A program made the translations under genes and the position numbers. A DNA stretch of 64,000 nt from Heloderma charlesbogerti (taxonomy: Eukaryota > Chordata > Lepidosauria > Squamata > Helodermatidae): assembly GCA_026122225.1 (NCBI GenBank), contig JANEZZ010000519.1, positions 682,001 through 746,000 of the forward strand. The letters are read 5' to 3'. Within the stretch, counting starts at the first letter, position 1, and every line of letters begins with the position of its first letter. The notes below the pieces were generated by a model. The model saw nothing but the letters and a program-made list of their open reading frames with translations, had not been told where the DNA came from and ran no database searches. Below are positions 11,198 through 21,429 of this stretch, piece after piece.

Positions 11198-11543
11198 AAA
11201 GGTAAAGGTAAAGGTGTCCCCAACCAGTCGTGTCCGACTCTAGGGTGCGGTGCTCATCCCTGTTTCTAAGCCGAAGAGCCAGCGCTGTCCGAAGACGCTT
11301 CCGTGGTCATGTGGCCGGCATGACTGAACACCGAGGTGCACGGAACGCTGTTACCTTTCCTGCCAAGGTGGTACCTATTTATCTACTTGCAATTTCTTGC
11401 TTTCGAACTGCTAGGTTGGCAGAAGCTGGGACTGAAGACGGGAGCTCACTCCGTCACGCAGCACTCGGGTCTCGAACTGCTGACCTGCCGACCTTCCAGT
11501 CTGCAGTTCAGCGTCTTAACCACTAAGCCACCGCGGTCCCATA
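11198..11543 (-). mobile_element. Sauria-type tRNA-derived SINE inserted in L2
   Basis: On the minus strand the head carries a Pol III A box (TGGCTTAGTGGTT) and B box (GTTCGAGACC) of tRNA origin. The body ends in AGAGTCGGACACGACTG and a tail of ACCTTT repeats (11198-11212, read as AAAGGT on the plus strand). The flanks TAACCACCAAGTTA (11184-11197) and TAACCGCCAAGTTA (11544-11557) form a 14-bp target duplication with one mismatch. The tail block is identical over 17 nt to the BovB 3' end at 27245-27261, which fits the known dependence of Sauria SINEs on BovB machinery. Confidence 0.9.
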
Positions 11544-11710
11544 TAACCGCCAAGTTAGATTACTGCAATTCTCTCTGCGTGGGGCTTCCTTTGAAGACAG
11601 CTCAGAAGTTATCAGCCAGATTGATAACAGGGACCAGAAGGTCCGCACATATATGACCTATTCTGGCCTGCTTGCATTGGCTGCTGATATGTTTCTGAGC
11701 CTGATTCAAG

Positions 11711-11989
11711 GTGCTGGTTTTAACCTATAAAGCCTTACACAGCTTGGGACCACAATCCCTGATGGAGCACCTATCCCATTTCAAATTATGGTCAACATCT
11801 AAAGTCCTCCTCCAGCTGCCTACTCCGAGGGAAGCTCGGAGGACAGCAACAAGGGAGAGGGCCTTCTCAGTGGTGGCCCCCCAATTGTGGAATGATCTCC
11901 CCAATGAGGCATGCCTGGTGCCAACATTGTTATCTTTTCAGCACCAGGTCAAGACATTTCTCTTTTTCCAGGCATTTGACAGCATGTGA
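11711..11989 (+). pseudogene. L2 ORF2 C-terminus fragment
   Basis: VLTYKALHSLGP near the start, RRTATRERAFSVVAPQLWND in the middle and the closing FQHQVKTFLFFQAFD are the conserved C-terminal end of L2 proteins. The same blocks occur at 17860-18130 (LTFKTLYGSGP, ERVFSVVAPTLWNSLP, ALKTWLFRQAF). It follows the SINE insertion after further frame disruption. Confidence 0.85.
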
Positions 11990-12178
11990 TGAGTTTTGAT
12001 TGATCCTGGATTTGTTTAATAGTTTGGCTGATTGCTCATATTTGTTTTATTTGTGTGTTTTTTATATTTTAAATTTGCATATTGTACTTTTAATGTTTTA
12101 ACCTTTGTAAACCACCCAGACAGCTTTGGCTATCGGGTGGTGTAGAAATGTAATAAATAATAATATTAATAATATATC

Positions 12179-13084
12179 TTTTCATATCATACCTATGGCT
12201 TTTCAAAGGAGCATGAAAGATTTGGGATAGAAGATCTGGTCTTGCAAATCTCTCTCCATGATACTAGTATTATTAAACTTGAAACTAATCAGAGCTTTAG
12301 TTCACCATGAAATAAAATGCAACCATTGTCTTGGGTCAGTTGAAGTTGTCCTTTACATGGGCACAAATTGGAGATGACCAGTGTAATTCCTATGAGAGAC
12401 GAATTTGATCCCACCTCTTCCTCAGCACCTGTGGGAATTCACAGGTGTTAAATTAGGAGGAGAAAGGCTCCCCTGTTGATCCCTACAAGAAAATGCAACA
12501 AAAAACATATTGAGAACGACGAGTCCAAAAATGGAACATAAGGCTAATACAGTACTTGAACAGAGCTTGTTTCATAATCCATAGCAAGTCCAACAGACTG
12601 CTCATGCAGAAATGTCACACAAATTACATTTAATTTACTACAGAACATGGTTTGCTTTTTTCAGTTAAAAAAAGAGAGGGGTTGGTGGGGGTGGGGGGAA
12701 TCCAAGAAAAATTTAGCTGTGAACATCTTCATAAATATGTAACCTATTAAAACTGTTATATGTGTTGTAATATAAAAGTGAAGGTCTGTGCCAAGTAAGC
12801 CTTCAAAGGGGGCACATTCAATGGCTAGCATTTAATGATCACACTATCAATATGCCTTTGCAATAGATGCAACAGTACAGTAGTGAGTCATTATGTTCCA
12901 TAGCTGTTCATATAAAGTGTCAAAGATATGGTCACTCGTATTACTGGTAGATTCAATTGTTTAGGTGGAAAGATATGCCTCTTTACTGGTACTCTTTCGC
13001 TGTGCTCAACTTTGGCAGCATGCCAGTCAATGAAGACAAGAACATCTGAAAAGTCAGCATCTCTTCACCTTCAGGCAGCCACAG
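12179..13084. other. No recognised feature
   Basis: AT-rich sequence after the L2 tail. No gene or family identified. Confidence 0.45.
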
Positions 13085-13086
13085 CC

Positions 13087-13277
13087 AGTGAACATAGGAA
13101 GTTGCCCTCAGGCAGACTATTAGTCCACCTGGTGCAGTTGACCGTGACTGGCAACAAGCCTTTGACAGGGATTATTTCCAGCCTGCTGGGGCAGATCCTT
13201 TAACTGGAGATGCTGAGAATTTGAACCTCATACAACACAAAGCAGCGACATAACTCTAACACTGAGCTACCAATCCC
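13087..13277 (-). mobile_element. tRNA-derived SINE (tRNA-Ala-like family), diverged, minus strand
   Basis: Read on the minus strand: GATTGGTAGCTCAGTGTTAGAG (A box), GAGGTTCAAATTCTC (B box), CAGCATCTCCAGTTAAAGGATC, and the tail GCAACTTCCTATG. This order matches the SINE at 54920-55102. It abuts the start of the RTE element at 13278 directly. Confidence 0.7.
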
Positions 13278-13562
13278 TGGGGAAGGAAACGGGAACCCAC
13301 CCCAGTATTCTTGCCATGAAAACTAAATGGATCAGTACAACCAGAGACATGTCAGTACACCATCAGAAGATGGTACTCCCAGGTTGGAAGATGGTCAAAT
13401 GCTACTGGGGAGGAACAGAGGATAAGTTCAACTAGCCCCAGACGTGATGACGCAGCTAGCTCAAAGCCGAAAGGACCACTAGCGGCCGATGGTGCTGGTG
13501 GTGAATGACGAATCTGATGTTCTAAAGATCAACACACCATAGGAACCTGGAATGTAAGATCT

Positions 13563-14497
13563 ATGAGCCAGGGCAAATTGGATGTGGTTATTGGGGAGAT
13601 GTCAAGATTAAATATAGACATTTTGGGTATCAGTAAACTGAAATGGACTGGAATGGGCCACTTCACATCAGATGACCACCAGATCTACTACTGTGGACAA
13701 GAGGACCACAGAAGAAATGGAGTAGCCTTCATAATTAATAATAAAGTGGCTAAAGCAGTGCTTGGATACAATCCAAAAAACAATAGAATGATCACAATTC
13801 AAATTCAGGGTAAGCCATTTAACATCACAGTGATCCAAATATACGCCCCAACCACAGATGCTGAAGAAGCAGAAGTAGATCAGTTCTATGAGGATCTGCA
13901 GCACCTACTGGATAATATACCAAAAATAGATGTTATTTTCATTACAGGAGACTGGAATGCTAAGGTGGGTAGTCAACGACACCTGGAATTACAGGCAAGC
14001 ATGGTCTGGGAGAACAAAATGAAGCAGGACATAGGCTGATAGAATTTTGCCAAGACAACTCACTGTGCATAACAAACACTCTCTTCCAACAACCTAAGAG
14101 ATGACTTTATACATGGACTTCACCAGATGGTCGACACCGAAATCAGATTGACTACATCCTTTGGAGCCAAAAGTGGCGGACATCTATGCAGTCGCTAAAA
14201 ACAAGACCTGGAGCTGATGGTAGTTCAGATCACGAACTTCTTATTGCACAATTTAGAATCAGGCTAAAGAGAATAGGGAAGACCCACAGATCAGTTAGAT
14301 ATGAGCTCACAAATATTCCTAATGAATATGCAGTAGAGGTGAAGAATAGATTTAAAGGACTAGATTTAGTAGATAGGGTCCCGGAAGAACTATGGACAGA
14401 AGTTCGCAACATTGTTGAGAGGCCACGTTTTGCCTCCAAACGTGGAGGCAGTGACAGACTTTGTCTTTCTAGGTGCAAAGATTACTGCAGATGCTGA
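13563..14497 (+). pseudogene. RTE apurinic-like endonuclease domain (broken)
   Basis: MSQGKLDVVIGEMSRLNIDI, then ISKLKWTGMGHF, VIQIYAPTTDAEEAEVDQFY and TGDWNAKVGSQ are the EEP-fold endonuclease blocks, followed by SDHELLIAQFRI near 14226 in another frame. In BovB the motif corresponding to ISK reads ISE; the Lys here replaces a predicted metal-binding Glu. A frameshift near 13975 and others separate the parts. This domain would nick target DNA in an active element. Confidence 0.8.
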
Positions 14498-15035
14498 CTG
14501 CAGCCAGGAAATCAGAAGATGTTTACTTCTTGGGAGGAGAGCAATGACAAATCGTGATAAAATAGTGAAGAGCAGAGACATCACACTGACAACAAAGGTC
14601 CGCATAGTTAAAGCAATGGTATTCCCCGTAGTAACCTATGGCTGCAAGAGCTGGACCATAAGGAAGGCTGAGCGAAGGAAGATAGATGCTTTTGAACTGT
14701 GGTGCTGGAGGAAAATTCTGAGAGTGCCTTGGACTGCAAGAAGATCAAACCAGTCCATACTCCAGGAAAGAAAGCCAGACTGCTCACTTGAGGGAATGAT
14801 ATTAAAGGCAAAACTGAAGTACTTTGGCCACATAATGAGAAGACAGGACACCCTGGAGAAGATGCTGATGCTAGGGAAAGTGGAAGGCAAAAGGAAGAGG
14901 GGCCGACCAAGGGCAAGATGGATGGATGATATTCTGGAGGTGACGGACTCAACCTTGGGGGAGCTGGGGGTGGCGACGACCGACAGGAAGCTCTGGTGTG
15001 GGCTGTTCCATGAAGTCACAAAGAGTCGGAAGTGA
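14412..15035 (+). pseudogene. RTE C-terminal domain, open frame
   Basis: A 207-codon open frame reads EAVTDFVFLGAKITADADCS, then YGCKSWTIRKAERRKIDAFE, WCWRKILRVPWTARRSNQS and a final HEVTKSRK. It aligns with residues after the YADD motif of the BovB at 24-27 kb. The 3' 200 bp are nearly identical to the fragment at 45925-46128, suggesting a young subfamily. Without the palm domain it cannot have polymerase activity. Confidence 0.85.
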
Positions 15036-15061
15036 CTGGCCGAATAAACAACAACAACAAG

Positions 15062-15475
15062 AGATGGATAAATCTGTCAGCTTCGCTTTCTCCTACATTC
15101 AAATTATTGAAATCTTAATTTGCAAATTTGCTAAATATTTATCAAAAAATGAAATTCTTACCCATCTGCACTGACCAGATTCAGTAGGTACATGGAGAGG
15201 GCCATGGTGTACCTGTCTGCCCCATAGCTGTTAAGGATGAGAACCTTGTCAGAAAAAAGTGACAATCTTAATTTAGTATCACATGGTTGAAAACACAGGG
15301 ATTCAAACCCGGACTTTTAAGAGCTAAGTACTCAATAACTTGTTCCTGGATAGACACATCTGTCAGTTTTGGTTTCTCCCATATTATTATTTTTTACATT
15401 TCAATTTCTTTTTGTCCCAAATATGAAGACATTTGCAAATTTTGGTAAATGCTTACCAAAAATTAACTGAAACAT
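15062..15475. repeat. Two diverged direct repeats, unclassified
   Basis: ATCTGTCAGCTTCGCTTTCTCC at 15069 and ATCTGTCAGTTTTGGTTTCTCC at 15358 begin similar AT-rich segments. Each then carries TTTGCAAATTT(G) and (T)ATTTATC/GCTTACC AAAAA blocks. Spacing is about 290 bp. Neither resembles a family I can name. Confidence 0.5.
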
Positions 15476-15579
15476 AGTTCTCAGCCATCCCTAAGCAGGA
15501 GGGTAGTGAGTGAGTGCATGTGGTAGTACAATGATGGTCACCTGATTCTTGGTCAGCAAGTGGACCTTTTTAAGAGTCC

Positions 15580-16392
15580 TTGGTCTTCACCAGACCCCCT
15601 CTCCGGGAGACCAAGGTTGCTGAGTGCATGTATTGGAGGTTGGGGCCGAAGGGCAGTCTGGGGATTCTGCTAGTGTACTGTCCACCCCGCTGCACGACTG
15701 ACTCCCTGGCCGAGGTGCTTGAGGTGGTCTCTGATGTGCGTGTACAGTCCCCTAACTTATTGGTGCTGGGGGACTTCAACGTACATTCAGAGGCCATCCT
15801 CACAGGAGCACCTCGGGACTTCATGGAGACCATGGCCTCCTGGTCGCTGCACCATATTCTAACTGGGCCCACCCATGTAGCCGGTCATGCACTAGACCTT
15901 GTGTTTGTTTCTGGAGAAGCGGGGAGTGATCTGGAAGTCGGGGGTATATCCACCACCCCCTTGTCATGGTCAGATCACTACCTGGTGACGTTGGACTTCT
16001 CGGTTCCACAACCCCTCCGCAGGGGTGGAGGACCCATTAAAATGGTCCGCCCCAGGTGTCTTATGGATCCAAATGGATTCCTGAACGCGCTTGGGGATTC
16101 TCTGGGGCACGCCAACGGCCACTCGGTCGAGACCCTGGTGGATGGCTGGAATGCCGCAATCACTGGGACATTAGATCAGGTGGCTCCGAAACGCCCTCTG
16201 TCCCTGAACAGGGCTCGGACTGCACCATGGTTCAATCCGCGGTTACAAGCTCTGAAACAGGAGATGAGACGGCTAGAGCGCCGGTGGCGGAAGTCTCGCT
16301 CCAAAGACGATCAGACACGGGCTAGAGTTGTATCTTCAGCCTATCACGTGGCAGTGAAGGCAGCAAAAAAGGAATATTATGCTGCCTCCATG
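15580..16392 (+). pseudogene. L2 ORF2 endonuclease and linker
   Basis: LVLGDFNVHSEAILTG contains the GDFN catalytic block of the EEP endonuclease and WSDHYLVTLDF the catalytic SDH block. LVYCPP is the conserved core strand. The linker reads APWFNPRLQALKQEMRRLER and AAKKEYYAAS, typical of L2. Apparent frame loss occurs near 16388-16395, where the continuing protein moves to the second frame. The N-terminal strand with the first catalytic Asn is absent. Confidence 0.88.
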
Positions 16393-17427
16393 CATCACGT
16401 CTGCAGAGTGCTGTCCCAGGAGGCTCTTCCAAGTGGTCCGGAGCCTGGTCGATCCTGTGGCTCCGGAACCACTGGAGCATTCTAAGGCCTCCTGTGAGGC
16501 CTTGGCAAGGCACTTTGCAGATAAAAGTGATAAGATTAGGTGTGTTACTCTGCACACTGTGGATACAGTTAGTGAGCAAGAGGCGGCCTGTGGCAAACCG
16601 GTTTTGTGGGATCGGTTCCAGCTTCTTCCTCCTGATGAAGTGGACAAGGTGCTTTCATCTGTACGGCTGACCACCTGCTTACTTGATCCTTGCCCATCTT
16701 GGCTCATTATGGGCTGCAGAGAGAGACTGGGTGAGGGGATCAAGGCGGTGGTGAATGCCTCCCTCAAGGAGGCAGTGATAAGACTGCTCTTAAAGAAGCC
16801 CTCCTTGGATCCTCAAGTTCTGAACAACTTTCACCCAGTCTCAAATCTGCCATTTTTGGGCAAGGTGATTGAGCGGGTGGTGGCGGTGCAGTTGAAGGCA
16901 CACTTGGAAGAAACTGATTATCTAGACCCATTTCAGTCAGGCTTCAGGCCTGGGCATGGGACAGAAACGGCCTTGGTCGCCTTGGTAGATGATATGAGGA
17001 GGGCTCTGGATAGGGGTGAATGCTCCTTCCTTGTTCTGCTCGACCTCTCAGAGGCTTTTGATACCATTGACCACGGTATCCTCCTGGACCACCTGGAGGG
17101 GTTGGGCATTGGGGACACCGTATTGTGGTGGTTCCGGTCCTTCCTCTCCAGCAGGTACCAGAGGGTAGCACTGGGAGAGGAGGTTTTGGACCCGTGGCCA
17201 CTTACTTGTGGGGTGCCACAGGGTTCCATCTTCTCCCCGATGCTATTTAACATCTATGTGAAGCCGCTGGGGGCTATCATCAGGAGGTTTGGGGTGCAGT
17301 GTCATCAATATGCGGATGACACGCAGCTCTACCTCTCGTTCAAATCTTCACCAAGGTTGGCCGTAGAATCCCTGTCCAAATGTCTGGAGACGGTGAGTGG
17401 CTGGATGGGGAGGAATAAGCTGAAGCC
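16379..17427 (+). pseudogene. L2 ORF2 reverse transcriptase domain
   Basis: After a linker (LVDPVAPEPLEHSKASCEAL), the polymerase reads PVSNLPFLGKVIERVV, FQSGFRPGHGTETALVALVD, then LLDLSEAFDTIDH (first catalytic Asp at residue 222), CGVPQGSIFSPMLFNIYV and HQYADDTQLYLSF (Tyr 311). All polymerase metal ligands are present. Near 17425 about 16-17 bases are missing relative to the L2 pattern NKLKLNP(D/N)KTE, which shifts the frame. Function would be target-primed reverse transcription in the nucleus. Confidence 0.9.
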
Positions 17428-18141
17428 GAGGTACTTTTGGTGGGAGACAAGAGGAGGCTGGGGGATGGTGACCTGGTGTTGAATGGGGTACGGCTACCCT
17501 TCAAAGACCAGGTCCGCAGCCTGGGGGTCATTTTGGACTCCCAGCTGTCCATGGAGGCTCAGGTGTCAGCTGTGAGCCGGACAGCGCTGTATCAACTCCA
17601 TCTGATATGGCGGCTGCGCCCCTTCCTTCCCGACCATCTGCTCCCATCGGTAGTACATGCCCTGGTCTCCTCTCATTTAGACTACTGTAATGCGCTCTAC
17701 GTGGGGTTACCCTTGAAGATGGTTTGGAAACTGCAGCTGGTACAGAACGCGGTGGCTCGCCTGATTAAAGGCAGCTGCCGGCGAGATCACATCACTCCAG
17801 TGCTGAAGGAGTTGCACTGGTTACCAGTTGTTTTCCAGGCCAAATTCAAGGTGTTGGTTTTGACCTTTAAAACCCTATACGGTTCCGGCCCAGCCTATCT
17901 TAAGGAGCGCCTCCAGCAGCACCAGACAGGCCGCTTAACAAGATCAGCCTCGGATGGCCTTCTGTCTGTCCCATCAGCCAGGACAGCTAGACTGGTGGGG
18001 ATGAGGGAGAGGGTCTTCTCTGTGGTGGCCCCCACTCTGTGGAACTCCCTCCCTAGGGAACTCCGTCTTGCCCCCTCTTTAATGAGCTTCTGTCGTGCAT
18101 TAAAAACGTGGTTGTTCAGGCAAGCATTTGGGGTGGGTTAG
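17428..18141 (+). pseudogene. L2 ORF2 C-terminal region
   Basis: An open frame from the frameshift to a natural stop. It reads VRSLGVILDSQLSMEAQV, SSHLDYCNALYVGLPLK, KELHWLPVVFQAKFKVLVL and ERVFSVVAPTLWNSLP, blocks conserved in L2/CR1-clade proteins after the polymerase. The stop at 18139-18141 is followed by the L2 3' UTR. The role of this region in L2 is not well defined. Confidence 0.88.
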
Positions 18142-18561
18142 GGTATTTTAGGAAATGTTTTTATTGTAGAATTTTATTGTTTTAAACTGTTTTATTGTAT
18201 GTTGTACATTGCCCAGAGTGGCTGGGTGACCAGCCAGATGGGCGATTAATAAATTTAATAATAAATAATAAATAAATTAATTCATTTAGGATGGTAAGAA
18301 GATTGATAATAACTGCAGCTGAGTGTTTTTTTTAATGACTGCTTTTGCACTGTTAAATTCTATATTTTTGGTCTAAATGATCAAAGCTTCAGTTTCTAGC
18401 TCTTAGATCAAAGTACAATGTGGTTATGAAATGAACTGATCAAGCGAGAACCCCTAAATCCTTGGTTGTGATGACTGGAAGATCTTGTAAGCTCATCACA
18501 TTTCAAGCACTTGGTGAGCTGGATAGTGGATGGTTGCGGGGGCGCTGAGGAAAGGGGGGGG

Positions 18562-18562
18562 A

Positions 18563-18631
<69 letters not shown>
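18562..18631 (+). repeat. Compound microsatellite (GATA)n(GACA)n(CA)n
   Basis: AGATAGATAGATAG, then five GACA units, then about 20 CA units with one CG interruption. The open frames on the minus strand here are artefacts of CV/CVC coding from (GT)n. Confidence 0.95.
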
Positions 18632-18633
<2 letters not shown>

Positions 18634-18768
18634 TACCACTCACTCCAAATTGTAGCCCTTTGTTTCCCCCCCACTTCCTTTGGTGATGTGAAAAGTTCAT
18701 ACTATTTAAATTAATGCGTTGTTTTTGAGAATTCGTGTTGATCTCACTGTTTGAACATAGGTAGTAAA
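18632..18768 (+). repeat. Repeat C, copy 1 (unclassified)
   Basis: CACTCACTCCAAATTG, then GGTGATGTGAAAAGTTCATA and TATTTAAATTAATGC, then CACTGTTTGAACAT. The same order occurs at 20863-20985 in the same orientation. Pyrimidine-rich block CCCCCCCAC precedes GGTGATG in both. Confidence 0.7.
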
Positions 18769-19007
18769 ATCATCAGTCATCTCTTGTTACTCAGAAAGTA
18801 GTTAAATGGCTGTTTGCCATTTTCGTAGTGTGTTACCATGCCAAGGTCATTCATTCCCATACATTTGTAATTAGAGGCACTGGTTTCAAGAACCATAAAA
18901 TTCAATTGGTCTCGGCTTAGGAGAGAGGATTTTCTTCTGCTTCAAATCTTTGCAAATGAATGGTGGTGTACATTGCACTTTTTAACTGTGGCTGACTTTT
19001 GGGCAGA

Positions 19008-19315
19008 GTAAGATATAGGCTGGTGTCATTGAGCACTTAGTTAATGCACCAATTAGTTTATGAGGTTTAAGGATATGAGAACTGCCCCATACTTGGCTGG
19101 ACTTGTTCCATGAATGTGAAAATCTTAAGCAATGGGTCTTCCAGTGGGCAGCTGTAACAAAACCATCCCTTCTTTTTGGGATGTCATCCAACAAGGTCTT
19201 AGGTTTGGCAGCTGGCTATAGAGCAGAATACTGTAGAACACCTTATGGAGGCAGTCCGTGTGTTTGGCTTGATGACCGAGGCTGCCAGCAATGTCTGACT
19301 TGGCCAGGTGAATGA
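19008..19315 (+). repeat. Repeat B, copy 2
   Basis: Closely similar to 8612-8918 from AGTAAGATATAGGCTGGTGT to GACTTGGCCAGGTGAATGAA. It is not flanked by the A repeats here, which argues that B is an independent unit that moved into, or next to, A at 8.6 kb. Confidence 0.75.
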
Positions 19316-20184
19316 ATGAATTTGTGTTTGGCTATAAGTCATCACTCTGTGTGCTGCCTTGTAATTTTGTTGGATGCCCTCTATGGGTTTTTTGGGGGGA
19401 ATTTGATTTTGAAATAAGAAACCTTTTCCTATTCACTTTTATCATGTAATGGATGGTGGTGAATGTCTGGGATCCAGGGACTGCTAACAGCTTTTTGTTG
19501 AACAGCTTCAGGGCATTGTGAGACATTGCAAACAGCTCTGGGGCCAGGAGGCCCTTAGCCACATTGTTCGCTGTCATCATGAGCAGGATGCCAGTTTTTG
19601 CCCCAAAGCAGGACTATCTATGACCATTGTGACATGGGCAGGAGATACTATGATACAGATAGGAGACAGCACTGGGGGGGGGGGATGCTCTCCAAGGAGT
19701 TTCCTCCAGGAGATGGGCTTGGGAAGAACCCCAGGAGCAGCATGGGCTGGATTGGGGTGTCACACAGGCTGGATTAGGCCCATGGGCTGTAATCTCTGCA
19801 CCCCTGCACAATACCGATATAGCCATTTCCTCAGAAGGTTCTCAAAGGGTAAGGAGGTGACAACCATCAATTTCAGAGCCAGGTAGATCAGGAATGATGC
19901 TTCCCTACTTTTGATAATCTCATTCTGTGAATCCAAAATAAATGCTTTTGCAAATTGATCCTGTCACAGCCCCTCCCTGCTGCTGAACTCTTTTGGTGCC
20001 TCTGTGGAAGGTTTTGCAGACGTCTGTAAAATTGCACATGTTTTCTTTTTTCCTTAGCTAATGTGCTCAGTAGCCTGATGATCAATCTTCTTGACATGCC
20101 TTTGTTTTTCTACTTTATTCTTCTTGGGATGATGTGAGCAGAACTATAGGCAGTGCTGGCCTGGTACAGAGCAGTGCATAAGCC
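19316..20184. other. No recognised feature
   Basis: Unique-looking sequence with a short G tract at 19673-19683. Largest ORF is 122 codons with no recognisable domain. Confidence 0.45.
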
Positions 20185-20270
20185 TACAATCCTAAACCAT
20201 GGGACTTGCTGGGGAGTAAGTCCCATGGAAATTAGTGGGACTTACTTCTGAATAAGATTGCTTTACATGA
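20185..20270 (+). repeat. GCAATCCTATACA-type palindromic repeat
   Basis: CTACAATCCTAAACC at one end, GTGGGACTTACTTCTGAATAAGATTG at the other, with GGGGAGTAAGTCCCATGG between. Inverted halves of the same short family seen at 5067, 27296 and 51131. Confidence 0.6.
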
Positions 20271-20274
20271 GACA

Positions 20275-20465
20275 GAAGTGTGAATTGGAAAGTTGCTGGT
20301 TCAAATCTTGTCTCTGCTATGAATTCATAGGAAGGCCTTCAGCAAGTCACTGTCTCCCAGCCTCAGCCTGCCTTTGCAATAGGGGATGATAATACCGGCC
20401 TTTTCTTACAGGACTGCAATGAGATAATGCATGTGAGCACTCAAAAATGTGAAGTGTTATTCAGT
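20275..20465 (+). mobile_element. CORE-SINE / MIR-like element
   Basis: Shows a degraded tRNA B box (GCTGGTTCAAATCTTG), the CORE block (AGCAAGTCACTGTCTCCCAG, then CAATAGGGGATGATAATACC) and the MIR-type 3' block (GCAATGAGATAATGCATGTG, then AGCACTCAAAAATG). No poly-A. An ancient, immobile relic. Confidence 0.8.
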
Positions 20466-20470
20466 GCTGG

Positions 20471-20862
20471 CCAGTGACGCCATTTGTTAGGCGAAGCAGC
20501 CAGGGGGCCACATCATGGCAATTGAGGGGGAGAGCCCCCCCTTACCTTTTGGTGCTGGGAGGAGCAGTGGAGGTGGGCCCTGTGGAAGTGCATTGTTGCT
20601 AAGTAATGGCCATGGTTCCCTCTGCTGAGGTCAGAGGGAACCATGGCCATGATGCCATGCACTAAGCAGCCATACACTTGTATCCTCTGCTGGTGCCTGC
20701 TGGTGACAAAAGGGAAGGGTGGGAAGGCCGCTGCCAGTGTCACCACACTTCTTCTGTTTTCAATTGAACCTGCGGATGTGGGAGAAATTCACAATGGATT
20801 CCAATGGGTTCAGGGTTGTTGAGGAAATGAGGTATAATTTATTCATTTATTTTAAAAAACGC
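20471..20862. other. No recognised feature
   Basis: Contains a local inverted pair: GCCATGGTTCCCTCTGCTGA (20610-20629) and GAGGTCAGAGGGAACCATGGC (20627-20647). Otherwise nothing I can name. Confidence 0.45.
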
Positions 20863-20985
20863 ACTCATTCCAAATGGCAGGCGCTTTGTCCCCCCCCCCT
20901 TCCCTTGGTGATGTGAAAAGTTCATACCATTTAAATTAATGCTTCTTTTTTTAATTTTGTTGATTTCACTATTTGAACATTCATA
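20863..20985 (+). repeat. Repeat C, copy 2
   Basis: Matches 18632-18768: CACTCATTCCAAATGG, GGTGATGTGAAAAGTTCATA, CATTTAAATTAATGC, CACTATTTGAACAT. The two copies are 2.2 kb apart. An L2 endonuclease fragment follows immediately. Confidence 0.7.
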
Positions 20986-20989
20986 GTAG

Positions 20990-21230
20990 TTCCCACCCTG
21001 CTGCTACCCAATGGATTTCCCGACTGAGCTGGCTGAGGCGGACTTGGACGTGGTGTTGGAGAACCCTGGGACTCTGGTCTTGGGAGACTTCAACATCCAT
21101 GCTGAGGCTGCCTTAACAGGACCAGCTCAGGACTTCATGGCCTCCATGACAACCATGGGGCTGTCTCAGTGTGCCACTGGCCCAATGAAGGGCAGGGCAT
21201 ACCCTTGATCTGGCCTTTGCCTCCAGGCAT
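20990..21230 (+). mobile_element. L2 endonuclease fragment
   Basis: Encodes TLVLGDFNIHAEAALTGPAQ and DFMASMTTMGLSQCATGP, the GDFN block of the L2 endonuclease, homologous to 15760-15870. The frame starts ELAEADLDVVLENPG. It stops at 21206 and no polymerase follows. Confidence 0.85.
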
Positions 21231-21429
21231 TAGCAAAAGTGGAACAGAATTCTCATACATCCCTCTATCACTGACTGGAAGATGGAATGAAAGATGCCTG
21301 ACAAACTGTGAAACACAGACGGAACAGATTTAACAAAATCCATACAGTACATCCCTAGTTGAACCCCCTCACAGGACACCACCGGTATTATCATTAATCT
21401 GGGTATAGGCACTCCATTGATAAGACCAT

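Larger units (their letters stand above)
10130..12178 (+). mobile_element. L2 LINE, 5'-truncated, split by a SINE
   Basis: It starts in the linker before the reverse transcriptase domain (GTGGACAAGGTGCTT, homologous to 16642 in the longer L2). It includes the palm with YADDTQLYSRFSS near 10832-10870, then the L2 C-terminal region. The 3' end reads AACCACCCAGACAGCTTTGG followed by TAATAAATAATAATATTAAT, the L2-type tail. A 346-bp SINE at 11198-11543 interrupts the C-terminal region. Several frameshifts and stops make it non-functional. Confidence 0.9.
13278..15052 (+). mobile_element. RTE (BovB-related) element lacking the reverse transcriptase core
   Basis: Starts GGGGAAGGAAACGGGAACCCA, matching the BovB 5' region at 24190, and ends GGAAGTGACTGGCCGAATAAACAACAACAACAA, an RTE 3' end with CAA tail. 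The endonuclease region (13554-14410) is followed directly by the C-terminal region (14430-15035). About 1.3 kb corresponding to 25335-26660 of BovB is absent. The junction contains CCACGTTTTGCCTCCAAACGTGG, an 8-bp perfect inverted repeat around 7 bases. Either a deleted single copy or a non-autonomous subfamily. Confidence 0.88.
15545..18275 (+). mobile_element. L2 LINE, long copy with endonuclease and reverse transcriptase
   Basis: The most complete L2 in the window, 2.7 kb. It starts inside the endonuclease domain, then carries a linker, reverse transcriptase, the L2 C-terminal region and a 3' tail (GCCCAGAGTGGCTGGGTGAC, then TAATAAATTTAATAATAAAT). Coding is spread over three frames with two frameshifts and almost no stops otherwise, so it is relatively young. 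The original first part of the endonuclease and any ORF1 are missing through 5' truncation. Confidence 0.92.

Noticed and set aside
11198..11269. Extension of the L2 polymerase protein past 11197
   Set aside because: Those codons are SINE sequence inserted after L2 integration.
18503..18700. Proteins encoded across the (CA)n tract
   Set aside because: The CVCVCV-type peptides are simple translations of the microsatellite.
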